Assembly: GCA_903901375.1 (NCBI GenBank)
Contig: CAIUQV010000382.1
Coordinates: 1-9,094 of the forward strand
Length of the DNA: 9,094 nt
Reading direction: 5' to 3'
Origin: an uncultured Ignavibacteriota bacterium
GTDB taxonomy: Bacteria; Bacteroidota; Ignavibacteria; Tepidaquicellales; Tepidaquicellaceae
A program made the position numbers and the translations under genes. Below, one piece after another: positions 1 to 5,691 of the stretch. Each line of letters opens with the position of its first letter. Position 1 is the first letter of the stretch. The notes under the pieces were generated by a model, which was not told where the DNA came from, made no database searches, and was given only the letters and a program-made list of their open reading frames with translations.

Positions 1-50
1 TATTGCCGCATAATTTTTTGTGTTTAATAAATCGAATGAAATGAATAGAT

Positions 51-2381
51 TTGTACAGGCTATTACTTCATCATCTTTTGAACAAGAAAATTAAGCTGCA
101 TATATTGCTTTCTCAAATAAGGAATATACTAGTATATTTCTGTCTGCTGTTATTAATAATTTACAACACACCCGTTGCAGCTCAGAGTAATAAAATTATT
201 AAAAGAGTTCTTGTAACTTTCAGTTCGTCACCCGAACTGCCAACATCGCTTTTATTCGCAAAAGGGTTTAAGGAAAGAATGAATAACGAGAGTACTTTTG
301 ATGTTGAATATATGTTTGAATATTTTGAACTGCCAAGAAGAATTAAAAGTGTGCACTATCCGGAACATTTAGCTGCGTTCCTGACTGAAAAGTACAAAGA
401 CAATCCTCCCGACCTTGTGGTTCATCAGACAAGAAGATATTCCACAATTTTCCTGAAATACAAAGAAATATTTCCGAATGCGCCTATATTGCTTTCAGGC
501 GATGTGGCAGACGGAGTAGAACAGTTAAAATTACCTGAAAATTATTCGGTTGTACTAAGTTATTACAATTTCGATTCGGCATTTACTACAATCTTGAAAA
601 TACAACCGGGCACGAAGAAAGTGTATTTTGTAATCGGTAATTCTGAATTCGAGAAAGAGGTTACAAAAAAAGCAACTGAACGTGCTGCTGCGTTTTCAGA
701 CAAGCTAAACGTAGAGTTTCTTAATATGCTTAAGCTTGATGAGATTATAGATAAGTTAAAGAATGCAGAAAACAATTCCGTAATATACTTCTTCAGTTTC
801 AGCACGGAGGCAAACGGTCAGACTACTTTTCCTGCAATGTACGTAATTAACAAAATAAAAGAAGCCGCACACGTTCCAATATACGGAGCATTCGACCAGT
901 TTCTGGAATTAGGTTCGATGGGCGGGTTTATGTACAGTAATGAAATGCTCGGCAGGTACACGGCTGAAAAAGGGATAGAAATAATGAAGGGAATTTATGA
1001 CAAGAATCAGCCGGTTAAGTATGTTTCAATATGCAGGAATATTTTTAACTGGAAGGAACTGAAAAGGTATAACATAGACGATTCGAACATTCCTGAAGGA
1101 AGTACGGTGCAAGGCAAGGTGTACACATTCTGGGAGCTTTACGGAAATTATGTGAAAGGCGGATTACTTTTTGTTACGCTTGAGACACTGCTGATATTGT
1201 TGCTTTTCTACAACATCAGGCACAGGAAAAGAATGGAAAATGAGATAATAGAAATCAACAGAAATCTTGAGCAGACAGTTGAAGAGAGGACTAAAGAACT
1301 GAAAGAAAGCGAACAGGATTTCCGTCTGCTAATAGACAACAATCCATTTCCTATAGTTATTGTAGAAAGAGAAAATAATAATATCATTTATTATAATAAA
1401 CCTGCTGCAGACTATTTTGATATACCCCAGGACAGAACAAAAATTCTGACGACAGAAGATTTGTTTAAGGACAATGACGATACAGAAAACGGATTTCTTA
1501 AGAAAATGGAAGAAGACGGAGAAGTGAATAATTTTGAGCTTAAATATACTAACATTACAGGAAAGAAGCATACAAGTTTAATATCGTCAAGAAACGTAAG
1601 GTTCGAGGGAAAGAATTGCAGGATAAGTTCTGTTATAGATATCACAGAAAGAAAGTTAACTGAAGAAAAGCTGCATGAATTAAACGCAACAAAGGATAAG
1701 TTCTTCTCTATACTTGCACATGATTTAAGAAGTCCGATTGGAAATATGGCATCATTCATCGATATGATGAGCAGGATGAGCTTTGAAGACCTGAAAATTG
1801 ATTACAGGGAAAACCTGGAAATACTGAAAAACTCATCTGCAAAAACTTTTGAACTGCTTGAGACACTACTGCTGTGGGGAAAATCACAGAGGGACAACAT
1901 TGAATATAAACCTGAAAGGAACAGCCTAAAAAGTCTGATTGAAGATATTATCAGTCTTTTCAGGGCAGCATCGAAGGCTAAAAACATAAAAATCACTACT
2001 GTTTTTAAAGATGAGCTGATTGCATATTTCGATACGGATATGATGAATACGATAGTAAGAAACCTTATAAATAATGCTTTGAAATATTCTTATGATAATT
2101 CAGAAATTGTAATTTCAGGAAGACGGGTAAACGGGAATACGGAAATATGCGTTAAGGATACGGGTACGGGAATGGATAAAGAAACTATTGCAAATCTTTT
2201 CAGGATAGATGTGCAGAATAAGAGTGAAATTGGGACGAGAGGCGAGAAGGGTTCGGGACTGGGATTGATACTTTGCAAAGAGTTTGTTGAAAAGCATAAA
2301 GGGAAAATATGTGTTGAGAGTGAACAGGGAAAAGGAAGCACTGTGGGGTTTAGTATACCAGATAAAGAAAGAAAAGACTGA
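51..2381 (+). CDS. Sensor histidine kinase with periplasmic ABC-substrate-binding-like domain and PAS domain
   Basis: This is a membrane-bound sensor kinase that should autophosphorylate a histidine and pass the phosphate to an unidentified response regulator. Numbering is from the TTG at 51. A hydrophobic segment (about 25-42) ending in VAAQ looks like a signal peptide or anchor. Residues about 50-330 resemble the ABC_sub_bind sensor fold. A second membrane span lies at about 370-390 (GGLLFVTLETLLILLLF), followed by a charged coiled coil (392-423), a PAS domain (about 424-535, ending DITERK), HisKA with the phospho-acceptor H557 (LAHDLRSP), and HATPase_c with the N box NLINNALKYS (672-681), DTGTGM from D703 and GEKGSGLGL (731-739). 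All catalytic boxes look intact. There is no receiver domain and no regulator gene next to it, so it appears to be an orphan. The start is uncertain: no in-frame ATG precedes the signal segment, an in-frame TGA lies at 42-44, and TTG codons at 51 and 105 both fit. The TTG at 105 gives a more typical signal peptide. The ligand is unknown. Confidence 0.95.
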   Translation: MYRLLLHHLLNKKIKLHILLSQIRNILVYFCLLLLIIYNTPVAAQSNKIIKRVLVTFSSSPELPTSLLFAKGFKERMNNESTFDVEYMFEYFELPRRIKSVHYPEHLAAFLTEKYKDNPPDLVVHQTRRYSTIFLKYKEIFPNAPILLSGDVADGVEQLKLPENYSVVLSYYNFDSAFTTILKIQPGTKKVYFVIGNSEFEKEVTKKATERAAAFSDKLNVEFLNMLKLDEIIDKLKNAENNSVIYFFSFSTEANGQTTFPAMYVINKIKEAAHVPIYGAFDQFLELGSMGGFMYSNEMLGRYTAEKGIEIMKGIYDKNQPVKYVSICRNIFNWKELKRYNIDDSNIPEGSTVQGKVYTFWELYGNYVKGGLLFVTLETLLILLLFYNIRHRKRMENEIIEINRNLEQTVEERTKELKESEQDFRLLIDNNPFPIVIVERENNNIIYYNKPAADYFDIPQDRTKILTTEDLFKDNDDTENGFLKKMEEDGEVNNFELKYTNITGKKHTSLISSRNVRFEGKNCRISSVIDITERKLTEEKLHELNATKDKFFSILAHDLRSPIGNMASFIDMMSRMSFEDLKIDYRENLEILKNSSAKTFELLETLLLWGKSQRDNIEYKPERNSLKSLIEDIISLFRAASKAKNIKITTVFKDELIAYFDTDMMNTIVRNLINNALKYSYDNSEIVISGRRVNGNTEICVKDTGTGMDKETIANLFRIDVQNKSEIGTRGEKGSGLGLILCKEFVEKHKGKICVESEQGKGSTVGFSIPDKERKD

Positions 2382-2512
2382 GAGAGTTTTACTAAAGAGA
2401 TTGGCACACGGATTTTTTATGAAAGAGACTGATATTAACTGATTATATTTTAGGCATAAAAGATTTACCACTAAAACACCAAAGCACCAAAAGAGTAACA
2501 AGACTAACATGC
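2382..2512. other. Intergenic stretch after the kinase with degenerate C/A-rich tract
   Basis: There is no gene here. The stretch lies between the kinase stop and the first palindrome. It holds a CACACGGATTTT segment (about 2405-2416) and an A/C-rich tract at about 2469-2492 built from loose 8-9-nt steps (CACTAAAA, CACCAAAG, CACCAAAAG). The last part, AGACTAACATGC (2501-2512), resembles the TACTRAYAT motif that precedes most palindromes, so the repeat array effectively begins there. I see no convincing intrinsic terminator for the kinase. Confidence 0.5.
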
Positions 2513-2736
2513 AATCCCTGACGGGATTGAAAATGTTTCAATATTGTATCTACTAATATATAATCCCTGATAGGATTAAAGAACATTTCAATATTGTATC
2601 TACTGATATGTAATCCCTAAAGGGAATGGGTGTGCGTTGAAGTGCTATACAAAATATATATTTACATATAATCCCTAAAGGGATTAGGAATTATTTTAAT
2701 CATATTACCTACTAACATTTATTCCCTATCGGGAAT
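2513..2736 (+). repeat. Left palindrome block: five direct-orientation REP-like units
   Basis: Five short palindromes start at about 2513, 2562, 2612, 2670 and 2721. The first is AATCCCTGACGGGATT and the fifth is ATTCCCTATCGGGAAT, where both stem ends are changed in a way that keeps pairing. The copies at 2562 and 2612 are imperfect. Steps are about 49, 50, 58 and 51 bp. The first two spacers share TTTCAATATTGTATCTACT almost exactly, and most spacers end in TACTRAYAT before the next palindrome. I define this arrangement as direct orientation. The block lies between the kinase and the transposase genes, which converge, so it may also act on the 3' ends of both transcripts; that is inference. 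Confidence 0.9.
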
Positions 2737-2743
2737 TAAAGAA

Positions 2744-2776
2744 AAATAACAATTAATGCGATAAAGGTTGTTATTT
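2744..2776. repeat. 9-bp inverted repeat at the switch in array orientation
   Basis: AAATAACAA (2744-2752) and TTGTTATTT (2768-2776) are perfect reverse complements around a 15-nt loop. Its sequence is unlike the CCC/GGG palindromes of the array. It sits exactly between the last direct unit (ends 2736) and the first inverted unit (starts 2791). There is no T-run after the stem on either strand strong enough to call an intrinsic terminator. Confidence 0.65.
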
Positions 2777-2790
2777 AAATGATTAAAGAT

Positions 2791-2938
2791 TATCCCTTTA
2801 GGGATAAAACATTAGTAGGCACAGAGTAACCAAAAGATCTTATCCCTTTAGGGATAAAATATTAGTAGCATATCCCTTTAGGGATAAAATATTAGTAGGC
2901 AAGGAGTAACCAAAAGATTTTATCCCTTTAGGGATTAT
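2791..2938 (-). repeat. Inverted block: four REP-like units in opposite orientation
   Basis: Palindromes TATCCCTTTAGGGATA start at 2791, 2841 and 2871; a variant ending GGGATT starts at 2921. The conserved spacer motif now follows the palindrome as ATTAGTAGGC, the reverse complement of GCCTACTAAT, so these units are inverted relative to 2513-2736. Two roughly 50-bp units (2791-2840 and 2871-2920) are nearly identical, and the 28 nt at 2841-2868 recur exactly at 2871-2898. This indicates recent tandem duplication, with one 30-bp shortened step. The spacers carry GAGTAACCAAAAGAT, whose complement matches the TTTTGGT spacers of the right block. Confidence 0.9.
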
Positions 2939-2953
2939 ATGTTAAATTAGGTA

Positions 2954-3421
2954 TTATTCTAAATTAGGGTCTTTAAATATGTATTTCTTATTATATTCTA
3001 TCTCATACTTTTCTAAAAACATTTTATATTCATCAAGAAAAGATATTTTCTTGTGGTGAACTTTCTGATTATTGATATAACTGATAACAGATTTAACATG
3101 TGATTTGGAATAAGTGAATGCTCCATATCCTAACTGCCATTCGAATCTTCCAAGACATAAATTATTCTCATTAATCCATTTGGAAGAACTTCTTTTGATG
3201 TCCTGTACAAGCTCTGAAATTGATTGTTCGGGATTAACGCTGACAAGAATATGAATATGATCTTCAGTTCCATTAATGCAATAAAGTTTGTGTCTGTTGT
3301 TTTTTATGATACCGGTGATATATTTGTACAGCTCTTCTTCAAAACTGCTTTTGATTAATGCAGTTTTTCGCATTGGGGAAAATACAATCTGAACAAACAA
3401 TTGTGTGTAAGTGTTAGACAT
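2954..3421 (-). CDS. IS200-like Y1 (HUH) transposase, RAYT-like
   Basis: This is a single-strand DNA transposase of the Y1_Tnp family (IS200/IS605 TnpA and REP-associated tyrosine transposases), which nicks and joins hairpin-bearing DNA through a 5'-phosphotyrosine. The 155-residue product is about normal length. The HUH metal site is H55-I-H57 (in DHIHILV). The nucleophile is Y115 in YINNQ, matching the family Y-x3-Q with Q119. WQLGYGAFTYS (95-105) is also typical. No frameshift or stop interrupts it, so it may be active. The ATG start follows an A-rich leader with no clear Shine-Dalgarno. No accessory TnpB or IscB gene is present. Palindromes flank it on both sides, including an 18-bp perfect inverted pair (2921-2938 and 3495-3512), which suggests these are its substrate. 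RAYT rather than ordinary IS200 is inferred from the array. Confidence 0.95.
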   Translation of the reverse strand: MSNTYTQLFVQIVFSPMRKTALIKSSFEEELYKYITGIIKNNRHKLYCINGTEDHIHILVSVNPEQSISELVQDIKRSSSKWINENNLCLGRFEWQLGYGAFTYSKSHVKSVISYINNQKVHHKKISFLDEYKMFLEKYEIEYNKKYIFKDPNLE

Positions 3422-3494
3422 AATGTTTTTTTATTAAAGTATAGATTATTATAAAATATTGAAATATATATTTTTACGTCTAAAACTGCGGTAC
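3422..3494 (-). other. AT-rich leader of the transposase gene
   Basis: This very AT-rich stretch lies between the transposase start and the first right-hand palindrome and must hold its promoter if it has its own. On the minus strand it contains ATTTCAATATT (about 3465-3455), an 11-nt match to the first spacer class of the arrays; in DNA this AT-rich it may be chance or a decayed unit. I cannot assign -10/-35 or -7/-33 boxes with confidence. Confidence 0.4.
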
Positions 3495-3807
3495 ATAATC
3501 CCTAAAGGGATATGACATTTAGAATATTACTACCTACTAATGTATATTCCTTAGCGGGAATGAGGGCAGAAGGCATTTTTACGAATTTTTAATCCCTGAC
3601 GGGATTGAAGAATATTTCAATATTGTATCTACTGATATGTAATCCCTGATGGGATTTCTGGGTTTTGCTTGATTTGTTTCTACTAACATATAATCCCTAA
3701 AGGGATTAAAATCGTTTTGGTTTTCAATGCTACTAATATGCAATCCCTAAAGGGATTGAAGAATATTTCAATATTGTATCTACTGATATTCAATCCCTGA
3801 CGGGATT
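3495..3807 (+). repeat. Right palindrome block: seven direct-orientation REP-like units
   Basis: Palindromes start at about 3497, 3546, 3591, 3641, 3692, 3742 and 3792; the last five are spaced 50, 51, 50 and 50 bp. Most are AATCCC-TGAC-GGGATT or AATCCC-TAAA-GGGATT; 3546 is ATTCCTTAGCGGGAAT. Spacers are of two kinds: one with ATTTCAATATTGTATCTACT (after 3591 and 3742) and one with ATCGTTTTGGT (after 3692 and 3792). Those bounded by two palindromes mostly end in TACTRAYAT. The first class also occurs in the left block, so both blocks descend from one array. The block lies upstream of the transposase and downstream of the minus-strand SET gene, so its hairpins may also form at the end of that operon's mRNA. 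Confidence 0.92.
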
Positions 3808-3881
3808 GAAATCGTTTTGGTATTCTATGCTAGAATTTGCAACCATGACACAGTTGAGCATTACTACAATAATTCTGATGT
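3808..3881. other. Edge of the right array
   Basis: This stretch follows the last palindrome. It starts as a normal second-class spacer (AAATCGTTTTGGT, about 3809-3821) and degenerates at GCTAGAATTTGC (about 3829-3840), where a further palindrome would be expected but is absent. The rest is the 3' trailer of the SET gene on the minus strand, with no recognisable terminator. Confidence 0.5.
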
Positions 3882-4250
3882 TTACAGTTTATCGTAATCG
3901 ATTAAGATTTCTGCGCCTTTTGGAATGTCCCTGATAGCGTAGTAATCATAGTGCTCATCGTTTTCGGCATTTGGTTCGTTTGAATGGTTCAGGAACCAGC
4001 CGACAGACATTCTGTTAAAGTTTTTCGGAGTACTGTAACCTTTATCCTCGGGAAAATGGATTGAGTATTTACCGAGAACACGTGACGGGACGTTTGTATG
4101 TTTTACTTCTGATTCGTGAAGGAATGTATGGTCTTCATCGTCGAAGAGCGGAAGCTTAGTCCCCTTCTTAATTTTTGCTGTTGAGAAGACACCGACTCCG
4201 TGTACGGAGGAGGGTCTTAATTCGAATATTATCTGCTCTGTCTTTTTGAT
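3882..4250 (-). CDS. Small SET-domain protein (putative lysine methyltransferase), non-canonical start
   Basis: The minus-strand frame from 4262 to the TAA at 3884-3882 encodes a compact SET domain, the fold of S-adenosylmethionine-dependent protein lysine methyltransferases. Numbered from an ATC at 4250 (122 residues), it shows the N-terminal SET motif HGVGVFS (17-23), the cofactor/pseudoknot motif WFLNHSNEPNA (85-95) and the C-terminal catalytic motif GAEILIDYDKL (112-122) with Y119. No post-SET cysteines are present. The oddity is the start: an in-frame TAA at 4265-4263 precedes it and there is no ATG, GTG or TTG before the first motif. Translation from the ATC would read MKKTEQIIFELRPSSVHG, a natural-looking N-terminus, so it is either a rare start, an ATG mutated to ATC, or a sequence error. 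ATA codons at 4232 and 4229 are alternatives. It lies 25 nt after the beta-CASP gene, probably in the same operon. The substrate is unknown. Confidence 0.75.
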   Translation of the reverse strand: MKKTEQIIFELRPSSVHGVGVFSTAKIKKGTKLPLFDDEDHTFLHESEVKHTNVPSRVLGKYSIHFPEDKGYSTPKNFNRMSVGWFLNHSNEPNAENDEHYDYYAIRDIPKGAEILIDYDKL

Positions 4251-4275
4251 AGCTTTATTTGTTTAGTTAATAAAA

Positions 4276-5691
4276 TTATATTTCTATTTCTGTGCCACGT
4301 TCAGGTATTACAATTTCTTTAAAGCCATTAGAGTTCAATATTGTTTTCAGGTTTTCCTGCTGAGGTGATTCCCCGTGTACAAGGAATATTTTCTTCAGTC
4401 TTTCCCTGTCGAACTGTTTCATATAGTCAAGAATTTCCCCGCTGTCTGCGTGTGCGGAAAACGAATTGAGTATTCTAACTTTAGCCTTCACAACATGTTC
4501 CTCGCCGAATATTTTCACCTTGTATCCCGGTTTATCGGATGCTTTTATTAATTCACGTCCGAGTGTGTGCTCTGCCATATAACCGATAATCATAATAGTG
4601 TTCTTTGCGTTACCCACGTTGTTTAAAAGGTGATGAAGAATTCTTCCTGCTTCGCACATACCAGACGCAGAAATAATCATTGCAGTACCTTTAACTGAAT
4701 TCAGTTTCTTTGATTCTTCAACATTCTTTACGTATTTAATATTCTCAAACCCGAATATGTTCACTCCTGATGCGAGAAGTTTATACGTTTCTTCGTCGAA
4801 ACATTCAGGATGAAGTTTAAAAACTTCAGTGGCGTTTACTGACAAAGGACTGTCAACATAAACAGGAAAATGCGGAAGCTTACCCGCCGCTGTGAGTTTG
4901 GAAATTTCATACACGAGTTCCTGTGTTCTGCCTACGCTGAAGGAAGGTACAATAATTTTTCCTTTTGTAGAGAGAGCATCGGTTATGGTATCCAGCAGTC
5001 CCTGTTCAATTTTATCCGCAGGTTCGTGGTACAGACCGCCGTAAGTCGATTCAGTAATCAGATAATCCACATTGCCCATAAACTCAGGGTCTTTAAGTAT
5101 CGGCAGATTTTTTCTTCCAAGGTCGCCCGTGAAACCGAGTTTAAAAGTCCTGCCGTTTTCAGTTACTTCCAGAACAACAGAAGCAGAGCCGAGAATATGT
5201 CCGGCATCGCAGAACATCACTTTCACGTTATCACCGAGACCATCAATGTAAAAACTTTTATTGTAAGAAACAGACTTAAACTGTTCGATAGTCTGCTTTG
5301 CATTTTCTACAGTATACAACGGATTGAATAGCGGCTGATGTTTTTTCTCGCGTCGTTTATTCACGAACTCAACATCCTTTTCCTGTATGAAAGCACTATC
5401 AAGGAGCATTATGGAACATAGGTCGCGTGTAGCCGGAGTTGTGTATATATCGCCCGTAAACCCTTTTGCACATAGAGTCGGCAGGTTTCCTGCGTGGTCT
5501 ATATGTGCGTGCGAAAGTATCACGGCGTGTATATCTTTCGGTTCGAACAGGAACTTCCTGTTCATCTGAAATGATTCTTCACGTTTCCCCTGAAACATAC
5601 CGCAGTCGAGAAGAATTTTCTTACCGTTGATTTCAAGCAAATGCTGTGAACCAGTTACTGTTTTAGCTGCACCGCAGAACTTTATTTTCAT
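4276..5691 (-). CDS. Beta-CASP metallo-beta-lactamase-fold hydrolase (RNase-like)
   Basis: This is a cytoplasmic two-zinc hydrolase of the metallo-beta-lactamase/beta-CASP family, related to bacterial homologues of the CPSF-73 cleavage factor and probably acting on RNA. The 471 residues are full length. Zinc ligands visible are HAHIDH (61-66), H165 (DAGHILGSAS), D190 (FTGDLGR) and H439 (LVHGE). Beta-CASP motif A is E214 in ESTYGG, the motif B region is GYMAEHTLGR (370-379), and motif C is H414 in FSAHAD. A histidine at motif C is the rule for RNA-acting members, while DNA-acting SNM1/Artemis types carry valine. There is no signal peptide. The start overlaps the upstream glycosylase stop as ATGA, with GGAG 8 nt upstream, so translation is probably coupled. 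The native substrate cannot be read from sequence. Confidence 0.96.
   Translation of the reverse strand: MKIKFCGAAKTVTGSQHLLEINGKKILLDCGMFQGKREESFQMNRKFLFEPKDIHAVILSHAHIDHAGNLPTLCAKGFTGDIYTTPATRDLCSIMLLDSAFIQEKDVEFVNKRREKKHQPLFNPLYTVENAKQTIEQFKSVSYNKSFYIDGLGDNVKVMFCDAGHILGSASVVLEVTENGRTFKLGFTGDLGRKNLPILKDPEFMGNVDYLITESTYGGLYHEPADKIEQGLLDTITDALSTKGKIIVPSFSVGRTQELVYEISKLTAAGKLPHFPVYVDSPLSVNATEVFKLHPECFDEETYKLLASGVNIFGFENIKYVKNVEESKKLNSVKGTAMIISASGMCEAGRILHHLLNNVGNAKNTIMIIGYMAEHTLGRELIKASDKPGYKVKIFGEEHVVKAKVRILNSFSAHADSGEILDYMKQFDRERLKKIFLVHGESPQQENLKTILNSNGFKEIVIPERGTEIEI

Larger units (their letters stand above)
2921..3512. mobile_element. Candidate minimal mobile unit: transposase gene between 18-bp inverted repeats
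   Basis: TATCCCTTTAGGGATTAT (2921-2938) and its exact complement ATAATCCCTAAAGGGATA (3495-3512) enclose the Y1 transposase gene as a 592-bp unit. The match includes the asymmetric outer bases, not only the palindrome core. Y1 transposases recognise subterminal hairpins, so such a pair could define ends. The boundaries are only a proposal: every unit in the island is similar, and the mobile segment could instead include all inverted units from about 2737. Confidence 0.45.

Noticed and set aside
41..94. ATG at 41 as the kinase start
   Set aside because: It is in a different frame and stops after 17 codons (MNRFVQAITSS...); the kinase frame has TGA at 42-44 and needs a TTG start.
2115..2510. 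Minus-strand 131-residue frame over the kinase 3' end
   Set aside because: It is antisense to the HATPase_c motifs and runs into intergenic sequence; the composition is a shadow of the kinase gene.
2744..2776. Intrinsic transcription terminator for kinase or transposase
   Set aside because: The stem is AT-rich with a 15-nt loop, and no continuous T-run follows on either strand beyond the stem bases.
3591..3807. CRISPR array (short repeats at regular 50-bp spacing with about 34-nt spacers)
   Set aside because: Spacers are related to one another and even shared between blocks, the repeat is only about 16 bp and palindromic with a variable centre, orientation changes within the island, and there are no cas genes. 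A REP-like array fits better.
4227..4290. SET protein as a frameshifted C-terminal fusion of the beta-CASP protein
   Set aside because: The beta-CASP protein has its normal C-terminal end (IPERGTEIEI then TAA), and the SET frame has its own upstream TAA at 4265-4263, so the two are separate genes.
4870..5331. 153-residue plus-strand reading frame
   Set aside because: It lies wholly antisense to the beta-CASP gene, whose motifs are intact, and its translation shows no recognisable domain.
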